64,000 nucleotides of DNA from Flavobacterium sp. (GTDB taxonomy: Bacteria > Bacteroidota > Bacteroidia > Flavobacteriales > Flavobacteriaceae): assembly GCA_021740105.1 (NCBI GenBank), contig JAIPAM010000001.1:508239-572238 (forward strand). The letters are read 5' to 3'. The notes beneath the pieces were generated by a model, which made no database searches, was not told where the DNA came from, and worked only from the letters and a program-made list of their open reading frames with translations. The translations under genes were made by a program, and so were the position numbers. The first letter of the stretch is position 1. Each line of letters starts with the position of its first letter. This document shows, in pieces, positions 7,285 to 16,306 of this stretch.

Positions 7285-8310
7285 TTATTTACCATACTCC
7301 TTCACTGCATCCACAAATGCCTTTGCGTGATCTACAGGAATATTTGGTAGAATTCCGTGACCTAAATTGGCAATATATTTGTCTTTTCCGAATTCTTCAA
7401 TCATTTGGTGAACCATTTTCTTGATAACTGGAATTGGTGAAAGCAAACGACTTGGATCGAAATTTCCTTGCAAGGTGATGTTTCCACCCGATAAATATCT
7501 GGCGTTTCTTGCTGAACACGTCCAATCTACTCCTAATGCTGAAGCCCTGCTTTTACCCATTTCTCCCAAAGCAAACCAACATCCTTTTCCGAAAACAATA
7601 ACGTGGGTTTCATCTGCCAAAGCTTCCACAATTTGGTTGATGTATTTCCAAGAAAATTCTTGATAATCAACAGGTGAAAGCATTCCGCCCCATGAATCGA
7701 AAATCTGAACGGCATCAACCCCTGCTTTTACTTTTTCTTTCAAATATAAAATAGTAGTATCGGTGATTTTTTGTAATAATACGTGTGCCGCAACTGGATT
7801 AGAGAAACAAAATCCTTTGGCAGTATCAAAACTTTTGGAGCCTTTTCCCTCTACAGCATAACAGAAAATCGTCCATGGCGAACCAGCAAAACCAATTAAC
7901 GGAACTTCATCGTTCAACATTTCTTTGGTCAATTTAATTGCATCCATTACATAACCTAAAGTTTCGTGGATATTGGGGACAATTACTTTTTCGACATCCT
8001 GAATAGTACGAATTGGATTGGGCAAAAACGGACCAATATTCTCTTTCATCAATACTTCAATTCCCATTGCTTGTGGAACAACCAAAATATCCGAGAATAA
8101 AATAGCGGCATCTGGAGCAATTCTACGAATGGGTTGAACGGTAATTTCAGCCGCTAATTCTGGAGTTTGACAACGCGTGAAAAAATCATATTTGTCTCGC
8201 AAAGCGATGAATTCTGGCAAGTATCTTCCCGCTTGACGCATCATCCAAACCGGAGGGCGTTCTACAGTTTCTCCACGTAGTGCTTTTAAAAACAGGTCGT
8301 TCTTTATCAT
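7285..8310 (-). CDS. hemE: Uroporphyrinogen III decarboxylase
   Basis: 341 residues, normal length. HemE removes four carboxyl groups from the acetate side chains of uroporphyrinogen III to give coproporphyrinogen III, in the cytoplasm. Diagnostic segments are [15 protein letters not shown] near the N-terminus, [30 protein letters not shown] and [23 protein letters not shown] at the C-terminus. It lies 49 bases after hemD on the same strand, with a palindrome between them. The RAYT insertion separates it from hemF, the gene for the next step. Confidence 0.97.
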   Translation of the reverse strand: MIKNDLFLKALRGETVERPPVWMMRQAGRYLPEFIALRDKYDFFTRCQTPELAAEITVQPIRRIAPDAAILFSDILVVPQAMGIEVLMKENIGPFLPNPIRTIQDVEKVIVPNIHETLGYVMDAIKLTKEMLNDEVPLIGFAGSPWTIFCYAVEGKGSKSFDTAKGFCFSNPVAAHVLLQKITDTTILYLKEKVKAGVDAVQIFDSWGGMLSPVDYQEFSWKYINQIVEALADETHVIVFGKGCWFALGEMGKSRASALGVDWTCSARNARYLSGGNITLQGNFDPSRLLSPIPVIKKMVHQMIEEFGKDKYIANLGHGILPNIPVDHAKAFVDAVKEYGK

Positions 8311-8325
8311 TTTTTGTTAGTTTAA

Positions 8326-8354
8326 ACCTGACAGGTTTTCAAAACCTGTCAGGT
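8326..8354. repeat. Palindrome in the hemD-hemE gap
   Basis: ACCTGACAGGTTTT and AAAACCTGTCAGGT form a perfect inverted repeat of 14-base arms around one base. It resembles the RAYT-side palindromes (CCTACAAGGTTT..AAACCTTGTAGG) with CCTGACAGG in place of CCTACAAGG. In this gap it could act as an mRNA stability or attenuation hairpin, as REPs do elsewhere. It lacks a good T-tract, so a full terminator is unlikely. Confidence 0.8.
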
Positions 8355-8359
8355 ATATA

Positions 8360-9025
8360 TTATCTAAATTCTGCAATTGCATCTTCAATCACTTCTTCAA
8401 TGGAAGGTTGATTCGCAACGATTATATTTTTTACTGTATTTGGTAATGCTGCCGCGGTAGTTTCACCAATGCAAAAACAGATTTCTTTTTTTAATTTATT
8501 TTCCATCAAAAAACTTTCCACTCCCGAAGGGCTGAAAAACAAAATAGCTTCTACAGCATATTTAATTTTTTTTGGAGTCAACGATGTTTCGTATACCTGT
8601 ATTTCATTAAACTTAATTTTCGCTTCTTTTAATGCTTTTGGCAACGTTTCTTTCCGCAAATTTCCACTGAAAAAGGTATAGCTTTCATTGGCATAAATCA
8701 ACGTAATTATTTCAGCTAAATCGGCAGCATAATCTACGTAAACGATAACATTAAATCCGTTTTCTTCTAATAATGCTTTTGTTTTTATGCCAACGCAAAA
8801 AACATTTTTCGATTTTAATTGGTTGCATTTAGGATGAAGCAAAACACTTTGAGCCGCATTTTGACTCGTGAATATTAGGTTGGAATTGATTTCAGTAAGC
8901 TCAAAATTTTGATTTTTTGTAGCAATAAAATCGTCTTCAATAACTGAAAAATAGCCATTTTCTAATGTTTCTCTTTGAGATGGAGAAAGCACTTTTGTAG
9001 ATAATATAGGCACTAAATTACTCAT
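8360..9025 (-). CDS. hemD: Uroporphyrinogen III synthase
   Basis: 221 residues. HemD closes and inverts ring D of hydroxymethylbilane to make uroporphyrinogen III. The family is poorly conserved; the recognisable features are LIFTSQNAAQSV in the first half, the hinge region, FFSPSGVESF in the second domain and CIGETTAAAL near the end, matching the two-domain alpha/beta fold. It overlaps the 3' end of hemC by 8 bases, so the two are translationally coupled. The operon position between hemC and hemE supports the call. Confidence 0.93.
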   Translation of the reverse strand: MSNLVPILSTKVLSPSQRETLENGYFSVIEDDFIATKNQNFELTEINSNLIFTSQNAAQSVLLHPKCNQLKSKNVFCVGIKTKALLEENGFNVIVYVDYAADLAEIITLIYANESYTFFSGNLRKETLPKALKEAKIKFNEIQVYETSLTPKKIKYAVEAILFFSPSGVESFLMENKLKKEICFCIGETTAAALPNTVKNIIVANQPSIEEVIEDAIAEFR

Positions 9026-9944
9026 CCTTTTTAAGAGATTCTTTTATGTTAGTCATCAGTTGTTCTCCACCATTCGATAGAATTTCTTTAGCCAATTCAA
9101 ATCCAATTTTTTTCCATTGTTCAATTGGAACTACTCGTTCAACTTCTATTTTTTGCGTTCCATCAATGGAGAAAAGGGCACCTTTAAATTCGATGGTATC
9201 TTCAGTAAATTTTGCTATTGCTCCAATTGGCGCGGTACATCCACCTTCCAATGTTCGCAAAAACTGCCTTTCGATATAGGTACAAATATCGGTTTCTAAG
9301 TCGTTTAATTCGGAAACTGCTTGCCAGCAGAATTCGTCATTTGCCATTGCTAAAACAATCATTGCGCCTTGAGCAGGTGCTGGAATCATCCAGTCCAAGA
9401 TTTCGTATTTTTCTGGTTTCAATCCGATTCTCTCTAATCCCGCTGCCGCAAATATGGCTCCGTTCCAATAATTATCACTTAGTTTTTGCATTCGCAAATT
9501 CACATTCCCACGTAAATCGACTACTTTGTGGTTTGGATATTTGTGCAACCATTGTGCTTGACGACGCAAACTTCCGGAGGCAATTGTCGCCTCTTGAGAC
9601 AGGAAATCTAAATTGGTTTTATAAAGCAAAAGGTCTTTTTCGTTGGCTCTTTCCAAAACTGCCGCTTGAACAATTCCTTCAGGGAATGCGGTAGGAACGT
9701 CTTTCATGGAGTGAACGGCAATATCTACTTGACCATTTATCATTGCAATATCTAGGGTTTTTGTGAAAATCCCCGTAATTCCTAATTCATATAATGGTTT
9801 ATTTAATATAAGATCGCCCGTTGATTTTACCGCAACAATTTCGGTTTTATAGCCTAAATCGTTCAATTTTTTTTCAACAGTATGCGCTTGCCAAAGTGCT
9901 AATTCACTATCTCGAGTTCCGATACGTATCACTTTTTGAGCCAT
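9018..9944 (-). CDS. hemC: Hydroxymethylbilane synthase (porphobilinogen deaminase)
   Basis: 308 residues, standard size. HemC polymerises four porphobilinogens on a dipyrromethane cofactor. The cofactor-bearing cysteine is C236 in TLEGGCTAPIGA. The catalytic aspartate lies in HSMKDVP (D82), and substrate-binding arginines are seen in SGSLRRQAQW and VDLRGNVNLR. The N-terminus IRIGTRDSELALWQA is typical. It starts 34 bases after hemA and overlaps hemD, so hemA-hemC-hemD-hemE form one transcription unit. Confidence 0.97.
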   Translation of the reverse strand: MAQKVIRIGTRDSELALWQAHTVEKKLNDLGYKTEIVAVKSTGDLILNKPLYELGITGIFTKTLDIAMINGQVDIAVHSMKDVPTAFPEGIVQAAVLERANEKDLLLYKTNLDFLSQEATIASGSLRRQAQWLHKYPNHKVVDLRGNVNLRMQKLSDNYWNGAIFAAAGLERIGLKPEKYEILDWMIPAPAQGAMIVLAMANDEFCWQAVSELNDLETDICTYIERQFLRTLEGGCTAPIGAIAKFTEDTIEFKGALFSIDGTQKIEVERVVPIEQWKKIGFELAKEILSNGGEQLMTNIKESLKKDE

Positions 9945-9978
9945 TATTAAGTAGTTTTGAAATCTTTACTTCAAGATT

Positions 9979-11280
9979 TTAGGATAGTGTAATTTTATAC
10001 TTTTCTTCTATTTCTGAAGTTTTTTTAACGGGTATTTGATTCCCAATTTGGAAAACCTTTTCAATGAATTCGATGCTTTCATCAACAGAAGTGTTTTCGT
10101 CTTTTAGGTGACTAGCAAAATGATTAGTAATTTTTTGAATAATTCTAGCACTGATTAATTCGGCTTGTTCTTCATCAAAATTTGGTAGTTTCTTGCGATG
10201 GTAAGTCAGTTCGTTTTCAACGATATCATTCAATTTTGCTTTTAAAGCGTGAATTGTAGGCGCGTGTTTTCTGCCATTCATCCAAATATTAAATTCCATT
10301 TTAAAATCTTCAATAATCGCTTCTGCCGCCGGAATATGTTGCTTTCTTCTTTCTAATGTATCGTCCGTCATCTGCGATAAATGATCCATATGGATTAAAG
10401 TTACCCCTTCTAAATCGGTTACATTTTCATGAACGTTTTTTGGAATCGATAAATCTAGGATTAAGATTGGTTTTTTAAGATTCAAAATTGCCTTGTCGAT
10501 TGTAGGATTTTGCGCGCCAGTTGCCACAACAACTACATCCGCTTTTTGAAGTTCCAAATGCAATTCGGCATAATCTTTAACGATCAAATTTAATTTTCCA
10601 GCTAGTTTTTCTGCCTTATCTTTTGTTCTATTGATCAGGGTGATTTGTTCGTTTTTGGTATGTTTAACCAAATTTTCACAAGTATTTCTTCCGATTTTTC
10701 CTGTACCAAAAAGTAAGATGTTTTTGTTTCCAATATCTTCAACATTTTTGATAATATATTGTACCGATGCAAAAGAAACAGAAGTGGCGCCAGAGCTAAT
10801 TTCGGTATCGGTTTTGATTTTTTTGCTCGCTTGAATTACGGCATTGATTAATCGATCTAAATAGGTGTTTATCAATTCTAATTTTCTTGATTCGGCAAAG
10901 CTCAATTTCAATTGACTGATTATCTCAAAATCCCCAAGAATTTGACTGTCTAAGCCAGTTCCCACTTGAAAAATATGATTAATTGCTTCTTGACCTTTGT
11001 AGATAAAACCAAATTCTTGAAAGCCTTCCACTGTTCCTTGGCTGTGTTCGCAGATAAGTTTTATCAGTTGGAATGGGTGTTCTGCAAAACCATAAACTTC
11101 GGTTCTATTGCAGGTTGAAGTCACAACCAAACTTTCAACCCCTTCTTGCTTTGCTTGTTTTAGCAAACGAGTTTTGGCTTTGGAATCCAAACTAAATTTT
11201 CCTCTGATTTCGGCATCCGCTTTTTTATAGCTTAATCCTACAGAATAAAAATAGAGCTGTTTCGATTGATTGTTTTTCAT
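9979..11280 (-). CDS. hemA: Glutamyl-tRNA reductase
   Basis: 433 residues from the ATG at 11280 (MKNNQSKQLYFYSVGLSY). A TTG nine codons upstream is possible but overlaps the predicted -7 box. HemA reduces glutamyl-tRNA to glutamate-1-semialdehyde, the committed step of the C5 route. The catalytic cysteine is C57 in STCNRTEVYG. The NADPH domain follows (LLFGTGKIGRNTCENL) and a helical dimerisation domain closes the protein. It is the first gene of the minus-strand hem operon and so the likely control point. Its partner hemL (aminomutase) is not in the window. Confidence 0.97.
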   Translation of the reverse strand: MKNNQSKQLYFYSVGLSYKKADAEIRGKFSLDSKAKTRLLKQAKQEGVESLVVTSTCNRTEVYGFAEHPFQLIKLICEHSQGTVEGFQEFGFIYKGQEAINHIFQVGTGLDSQILGDFEIISQLKLSFAESRKLELINTYLDRLINAVIQASKKIKTDTEISSGATSVSFASVQYIIKNVEDIGNKNILLFGTGKIGRNTCENLVKHTKNEQITLINRTKDKAEKLAGKLNLIVKDYAELHLELQKADVVVVATGAQNPTIDKAILNLKKPILILDLSIPKNVHENVTDLEGVTLIHMDHLSQMTDDTLERRKQHIPAAEAIIEDFKMEFNIWMNGRKHAPTIHALKAKLNDIVENELTYHRKKLPNFDEEQAELISARIIQKITNHFASHLKDENTSVDESIEFIEKVFQIGNQIPVKKTSEIEEKYKITLS

Positions 11281-11304
11281 AAATAGACTTTCAATAAAGT
11301 TCAG

Positions 11305-11336
11305 CAAAATTATACCTATAGTTTTTATAAAAACAA
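11305..11336 (-). promoter_or_regulatory. Predicted hemA promoter
   Basis: On the minus strand TAATTTTG (11305-11312) fits the Bacteroidota -7 consensus TAnnTTTG. A TTG lies at 11334-11336, 21 bases further upstream, which suits the -33 element. The -7 box is 24 bases before the hemA ATG. Confidence 0.45.
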
Positions 11337-11386
11337 CGCTTAAAGGACTATTTGTGTCGCTAAGAGATTTTTTATCTTTAAATCGT

Positions 11387-11414
11387 TATTTTTGCATTAA
11401 TATTTCTATTTTTG
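11387..11414 (+). promoter_or_regulatory. Two overlapping candidate -7 boxes upstream of the AraC-family gene
   Basis: TATTTTTG occurs at 11387-11394 and again at 11407-11414 and matches TAnnTTTG both times. They lie in the shared 228-base region between hemA and the regulator, about 95-115 bases before its ATG, which would give a fairly long leader. Confidence 0.4.
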
Positions 11415-11508
11415 CACTAAAATAGGATAGTTTAAAGCAGTTTATTTAGATACATTCTAAATAAAAAAGATAGTAAAACAGTGTTTTTTTAATAAAAAAA
11501 ATATCGCT

Positions 11509-12381
11509 ATGGGTTCTCAAGAAGTAATAAAAATTGAAGATGATTTTATCTTAATTCGATTTCAAAATGATGAAAATGAACCTTTTCATGTTGAAAAACA
11601 AATAAATCAAGGGCTTATTCAATTTCATTTTGGAATAAAAGGAAGAGCGAAATTTATTTTTAACCAAGGAAATTACACCTTGGATTTAAAGGAAGAAAAA
11701 GCGCTATTGCTTTATAATCCTCAAAAAGAATTGCCTTTAAATTTGTTTTTGGAACCTCAAACGTGGGTGATTTCTGTAATCATTTCGATCAAAAAATTTC
11801 ACGCCTTATTTTCAACTGAAGCTAGTTATATTCCATTTTTAAGTGGTGAAAATCAAGATAAAAAATATTATAACGAAAGTGATATTAGCCCTTCAATGGC
11901 TATTGTATTGAGCCAATTGTTTCATTATAATTTGCATCCAAATATAAAAAACCTCTATTACAAAGGCAAAGGATACGAATTATTAAGTTTATATTTTAAT
12001 CGTTCAGAAGATCCTGATGCAGAGCAATGTCCGTTTTTAATTGACGAAGAAAATGTAATGAAAATTAAAAAAGCCAAGGAAATTGTTATTGCAAATATGG
12101 CCGAGCCTCCTGGATTACAAGAATTAGCTGACCAAGTAGGATTGAATTTGAAGAAATTAAAAATGGGCTTCAAACAAATTTATGGAGATACCGTTTATGG
12201 CTTTCTATTTGATTACAAAATGGAATGTGCTCGTAAATTATTGGACAGCGGTTCTTATAATGTTAATGAAGTAGGTTTGAAAATTGGCTACAGCACGGGA
12301 AGTCATTTTATTGCGGCTTTTAAAAAGAAATTCGCAACCACACCAAAAAAATATTTGATGGCAATCAATCCAAACACATAA
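11509..12381 (+). CDS. AraC-family transcriptional regulator adjacent to heme genes
   Basis: 290 residues. The C-terminal ~100 residues hold the double helix-turn-helix of the AraC/XylS family: LQELADQVGLNLKKLKMGFK, then VNEVGLKIGYSTGSHFIAAFKKKF and the closing TPKKYL. The N-terminal ~170 residues look like a cupin-type sensory domain, and the ligand is unknown. It is divergent from hemA and directly upstream of hemH and hemJ on the same strand, so regulation of heme synthesis by iron, heme or oxygen is a reasonable guess but is only inferred from position. Confidence 0.88.
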   Translation: MGSQEVIKIEDDFILIRFQNDENEPFHVEKQINQGLIQFHFGIKGRAKFIFNQGNYTLDLKEEKALLLYNPQKELPLNLFLEPQTWVISVIISIKKFHALFSTEASYIPFLSGENQDKKYYNESDISPSMAIVLSQLFHYNLHPNIKNLYYKGKGYELLSLYFNRSEDPDAEQCPFLIDEENVMKIKKAKEIVIANMAEPPGLQELADQVGLNLKKLKMGFKQIYGDTVYGFLFDYKMECARKLLDSGSYNVNEVGLKIGYSTGSHFIAAFKKKFATTPKKYLMAINPNT

Positions 12382-12451
12382 TTCAAAACTATAAGTAAAT
12401 CATAACAATAGAAAGTAAGATTAATTTACTTTTATAAATAAATATAAAGAT

Positions 12452-13468
12452 ATGAAAGGTGTATTATTAGTCAATTTAGGTTCTCCAGAAAGCCCAACTC
12501 CAAAAGATGTTAAGCCCTATTTGGATGAATTTTTAATGGATAAATATGTTATTGACGTTCCATTTTTGCTACGTGCTTTATTGGTTCGTGGGATTATTTT
12601 ACAAACACGACCTAAGAAATCAGCTGCAGCGTATGCAAAAATTTGGTGGGAAGAAGGGTCGCCATTAGTTGTTATTTCTGAAAGAATGCAGAAAAAAGTA
12701 CAGCAACTATCTTCAATTCCGGTTGGTTTAGCGATGCGTTATGGCAAAATGTCCATCTTAAAAGGATTGCAAGAATTGAAAGACAAAGGAGTTGACGAAG
12801 TGATGTTGTTTCCGTTGTATCCGCAACACGCGATGGCCTCTACAACGACTATTTTAGAATTGGCCGAAGAGCACCGAAAAAAGTATTTTCCAGAAATGAA
12901 GTTTACCATCGTACCTGCGTTTTATAACAAACCAGATTACATTTCAAGTTTGTCACATTCTATCAAAAAACATTTAGATGGGTTTGAATACGATCATTTA
13001 TTGTTTTCGTATCACGGAATCCCAGAACGCCACATTCGTAAAACGGACATTACCAAATCACATTGCAAAATTAACGGATCTTGTTGTAACACCCCTTCGC
13101 CTGCACACGAATTTTGTTACCGCCATCAATGTTATGAAACGACAAAACAGGTAGTAAAATATTTAGGAATTCCAGAAGGAAAATACAGCCAAACCTTTCA
13201 ATCTCGATTGGCTGGTGACAAATGGTTAACGCCATACACCGATGTGGAAGTCAATAAAATGCCTAAAAAAGGGATTAAGAATTTGGCAGTAGTTACACCA
13301 GCATTTGTGTCTGATTGTTTAGAAACCTTGGAAGAAATTGCAATGGAAGCCGGTCACGAATTCAAAGAAAACGGAGGTGAGAATTTCATGGCTATTCCAT
13401 GTATGAACGATGGCGACGAATGGTGCCAGACGGTTGCAAACTGGATCGAAAATTGGGCAAAAAATTAA
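12452..13468 (+). CDS. hemH: Ferrochelatase
   Basis: 338 residues. HemH inserts Fe2+ into the porphyrin ring as the last step of protoheme synthesis. The N-terminus KGVLLVNLGSPESPTPKDV, the catalytic segment LLFSYHGIPERHI (active-site His) and FQSRLAGDKWLTPYTD are diagnostic, as is VVTPAFVSDCLETLEEI. It lies 70 bases after the AraC-family gene and is followed by hemJ after 13 bases, so the three probably form one plus-strand transcript. Length and motifs are complete. Confidence 0.97.
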   Translation: MKGVLLVNLGSPESPTPKDVKPYLDEFLMDKYVIDVPFLLRALLVRGIILQTRPKKSAAAYAKIWWEEGSPLVVISERMQKKVQQLSSIPVGLAMRYGKMSILKGLQELKDKGVDEVMLFPLYPQHAMASTTTILELAEEHRKKYFPEMKFTIVPAFYNKPDYISSLSHSIKKHLDGFEYDHLLFSYHGIPERHIRKTDITKSHCKINGSCCNTPSPAHEFCYRHQCYETTKQVVKYLGIPEGKYSQTFQSRLAGDKWLTPYTDVEVNKMPKKGIKNLAVVTPAFVSDCLETLEEIAMEAGHEFKENGGENFMAIPCMNDGDEWCQTVANWIENWAKN

Positions 13469-13481
13469 TATTATTTAGTAA

Positions 13482-14036
13482 ATGGACTATTATAACTACC
13501 TAAAATCGCTTCATCTTATTTTTGTAATCACCTGGTTTGCAGGGCTTTTTTACATTGTGCGTCTTTTTGTTTACCAAATTGAAGCCAACGACAAGCCATC
13601 CCCTGAAAAGGAAATCTTGCAAAACCAATATAAAATAATGACCTATCGATTGTGGTATATTATTACTTGGCCAAGTGCAATTTTAGCAAGTATTTTTGCT
13701 TTTTGGATGTTGTTTTTTACAGATATTGGAAAATCGTGGTTGTTAATGCCATGGATGCACGTGAAATTAGGATTTGTATTTTTATTGTATTTATATCACA
13801 TTAAATGCCACCTAATTTACAAAGAATTACAAAAAAACGAAGTGAAATACACCTCCAATTTTATGCGTTTGTGGAATGAAGGGGCGACAATAATTTTATT
13901 TGCAGTTGTTTTTTTAGTGGTTTTAAAAAATGCTTTTAATTGGATTTATGGAGTAGTCGGAATCTTCCTTTTTTCAATAATAATTATGTTAGGATTTAAA
14001 ATGTACAAACGAATTCGAGAGAAAAACAAGTCGTAA
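13482..14036 (+). CDS. hemJ: HemJ-type protoporphyrinogen IX oxidase (CopD-like membrane protein)
   Basis: 184 residues with four to five membrane segments. The N-terminal YLKSLHLIFVITWFAGLFYIVRLFVY contains the conserved His of HemJ, and PWMHVKLGFVFLLYLYHIKCH carries the conserved His/Lys pair. HemJ proteins are heme-binding membrane enzymes that oxidise protoporphyrinogen IX to protoporphyrin IX, the step between HemF and HemH. No hemG or hemY is visible here, so HemJ probably fills this role. It stops 3 bases before the sensor kinase gene. Confidence 0.9.
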   Translation: MDYYNYLKSLHLIFVITWFAGLFYIVRLFVYQIEANDKPSPEKEILQNQYKIMTYRLWYIITWPSAILASIFAFWMLFFTDIGKSWLLMPWMHVKLGFVFLLYLYHIKCHLIYKELQKNEVKYTSNFMRLWNEGATIILFAVVFLVVLKNAFNWIYGVVGIFLFSIIIMLGFKMYKRIREKNKS

Positions 14037-14039
14037 ATT

Positions 14040-15512
14040 ATGGCAGCTAATTTCAAAATGTCAATGCTTTCTCTTCGAACTAGGATTTTCCTTTCGATGA
14101 TTGTATTGGTTTTGATAGCGTCCGTATTAATGGCTTCCATTTCGATAATACAGTTTAAAAACGAATCCAAAGTTTACCATCAAGAGCGTTTAGAACGCAA
14201 GGAAACGGCGATTAATGAGCATATTAATTATGTACTTGCCAATACCACTTATCCACTTTCGGCCAATAATTTAGATTTGATTTTTAAAGATAAAATTCAT
14301 GAATTGTCACAAATTCACGGTTTAGAAATTAATATTTTTGGGTTGGACGGGAAATTATTAAAATCATCAAAAGCTTCCTTTTCTGTTGATCCCGTTGCGC
14401 CTCCAATTCCGAAATACATTTTGAAATTGGTTCAATCTTCCATAGAAAAAAGATACGTTGACATTAAAAATATTGACGGCGTAAAAAACCGTTCTTCATT
14501 TAGCATTATTAAAGATGAGAAGTTTAAACCGCTTGGAATTTTAAACATTCCGTATGTGGAAGACGATAGTTTTTATGAAGCTGAACTTCAAAATTTCTTA
14601 ATCAAATTAGGTCAAGTTTATGCGTTTATGTTGGTAATTGCTTTTGGAGTTGCCTATTTTCTTTCAACCTACATCACGAAGTCATTAAAAACAATTTCCG
14701 ATAAATTACGTGACACTAGTTTAGATCAAAAAAACGAGAAAATTGTATTGGAAGCCAATAGTAAAGAAATCAATTTGTTAATTCGCGCTTACAACGGAAT
14801 GGTGAACGAATTAGAGGAAAGTGCCTTAAAATTAGCCCAAAGTGAAAGGGAAGAAGCTTGGCGCGAAATGGCGAAACAAGTGGCTCACGAAATTAAAAAT
14901 CCGCTTACACCCATGCGATTAACGGTACAAAGTTTCCAAAGAAAATTTGATCCCAACGATCCAGATTTAAAGCAAAAGCTAAACGATTATTCGAAAACTT
15001 TGATCCAGCAAATTGACACCATGAGTTCGGTTGCATCAGCGTTTTCTAATTTTGCATCGATGCCAGCACAACAAAACGAAACCTTAAATGTGGTGAATGT
15101 AGTTGAATTGACATTGGATATATTCAATGAAGATTATATCGTTTTTGAAAGTCATGAAAAAGAGATTATTTCTAAAATGGATCGCACGCAATTGATCCGA
15201 GTAATTACTAATTTAGTAAAAAATGCGATCCAATCTATACCAGAAAATCAATCTGAAAAGACCATTTTGGTATCGGTAAAGAAAGAAGAAAACAACGTTC
15301 TTATTTTGGTAAAAGATAATGGAATTGGCATTGAAGCCGAAAATATAGATCGAATATTTGAACCTAAATTTACCACTAAAAATAGCGGAATGGGATTAGG
15401 TTTAGGAATCATTAAAAATATTATTGAAAATTATAAAGGATCAATTACATTTGAAACAGCGTATGGAAAAGGAGCGACTTTCACCGTTTCTTTACCAATA
15501 ATTAATTCATAA
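14040..15512 (+). CDS. Membrane sensor histidine kinase (NtrY-like)
   Basis: 490 residues. Two membrane segments (about 14-36 and 190-210) bracket a ~150-residue periplasmic sensor. A HAMP linker follows, then HisKA with phospho-acceptor H283 in QVAHEIKNPLTPMR, and a HATPase_c domain with N-box NLVKNAIQSIP, G1 box DNGIGIEAENIDRIFEPKF and G2 box GMGLGLGI. It starts 3 bases after hemJ, yet no response regulator is nearby, so its partner is encoded elsewhere. Being co-transcribed with heme genes need not mean it senses heme. Confidence 0.92.
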   Translation: MAANFKMSMLSLRTRIFLSMIVLVLIASVLMASISIIQFKNESKVYHQERLERKETAINEHINYVLANTTYPLSANNLDLIFKDKIHELSQIHGLEINIFGLDGKLLKSSKASFSVDPVAPPIPKYILKLVQSSIEKRYVDIKNIDGVKNRSSFSIIKDEKFKPLGILNIPYVEDDSFYEAELQNFLIKLGQVYAFMLVIAFGVAYFLSTYITKSLKTISDKLRDTSLDQKNEKIVLEANSKEINLLIRAYNGMVNELEESALKLAQSEREEAWREMAKQVAHEIKNPLTPMRLTVQSFQRKFDPNDPDLKQKLNDYSKTLIQQIDTMSSVASAFSNFASMPAQQNETLNVVNVVELTLDIFNEDYIVFESHEKEIISKMDRTQLIRVITNLVKNAIQSIPENQSEKTILVSVKKEENNVLILVKDNGIGIEAENIDRIFEPKFTTKNSGMGLGLGIIKNIIENYKGSITFETAYGKGATFTVSLPIINS

Positions 15513-15522
15513 AATCAACAAA

Positions 15523-16305
15523 ATGAACTACGAAAACATCTTAGTTTCTCATGAAACAAACAGCGCAACGGTAACTATCAATCGTCCTACAAAATTGAAT
15601 GCTTTGAATAAAACAACGATTATAGAATTGCAACACGCATTTACGAGTTTGGAAAAAAACAAAGAAATCCGAGTAATAATTTTAACCGGAAGCGGCGAAA
15701 AAGCCTTTGTTGCTGGAGCAGATATTTCAGAATTTGCTCATTTTTCTGAAAGTGAAGGAGCTGATTTGGCATTGCAAGGACAAACAGGATTATTCGATTT
15801 AATTGAAAATTTAACTACGCCGGTAATTGCCGCAATTAATGGATTTGCCTTGGGCGGAGGATTAGAATTAGCCATGTCTTGTCATTTTAGAGTCGCTTCA
15901 GAAAATGCCAAAATGGGATTACCAGAGGTAACACTTGGTGTAATTCCTGGCTATGGGGGAACCCAAAGATTACCACAATTAGTTGGTAAAGGAAAAGCTA
16001 TGGAAATGATTCTCACCGCGGGCATGTTAAATGCTGAAGAGGCAAAGTCTTATGGATTAGTTAATTACGTGCTTCCACAAGAAAACCTTTTAGACTTTTG
16101 TAAGGAAATGGGTCAGAAAATTAGTAAAAATTCTCCAGTTGCAATTGGATACGCCATTAAAGCAATAAATGCGAATTATAAAGAAGGAATAAATGGTTTT
16201 AAAACGGAGATTGAAGCTTTTGGAAAATGTTTCGCAACCGAAGATTTTAAAGAAGGAACAACTGCTTTTTTAGAAAAAAGAAAACCTGATTTTAAAGGAG
16301 AATAA
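15523..16305 (+). CDS. Enoyl-CoA hydratase/isomerase (crotonase) family protein
   Basis: 260 residues. The crotonase fold is seen in ATVTINRPTKLNALN, in the oxyanion-hole segment AFVAGADISEF, and in the catalytic region AINGFALGGGLELAMSCHFRVAS with ENAKMGLPEVTLGVIPGYGGTQRLPQLVG. The two glutamates typical of hydratases (in GGLELAM and GLPEVTLG) are present, so hydration of 2-enoyl-CoA in fatty acid breakdown or a related path is likely. It begins 10 bases after the kinase stop and closes the plus-strand run that started at the AraC-family gene. Confidence 0.92.
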   Translation: MNYENILVSHETNSATVTINRPTKLNALNKTTIIELQHAFTSLEKNKEIRVIILTGSGEKAFVAGADISEFAHFSESEGADLALQGQTGLFDLIENLTTPVIAAINGFALGGGLELAMSCHFRVASENAKMGLPEVTLGVIPGYGGTQRLPQLVGKGKAMEMILTAGMLNAEEAKSYGLVNYVLPQENLLDFCKEMGQKISKNSPVAIGYAIKAINANYKEGINGFKTEIEAFGKCFATEDFKEGTTAFLEKRKPDFKGE

Positions 16306-16306
16306 A

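Noticed and set aside
8523..8534. CCCGAAGGGC in hemD as another copy of the hemF palindrome
   Set aside because: It lacks the TCGGGA right arm and encodes the usual SPSGVES motif of uroporphyrinogen III synthase.
9212..9694. 160-residue plus-strand frame opposite hemC
   Set aside because: Antisense shadow of an intact hemC with all catalytic residues; no start signal.
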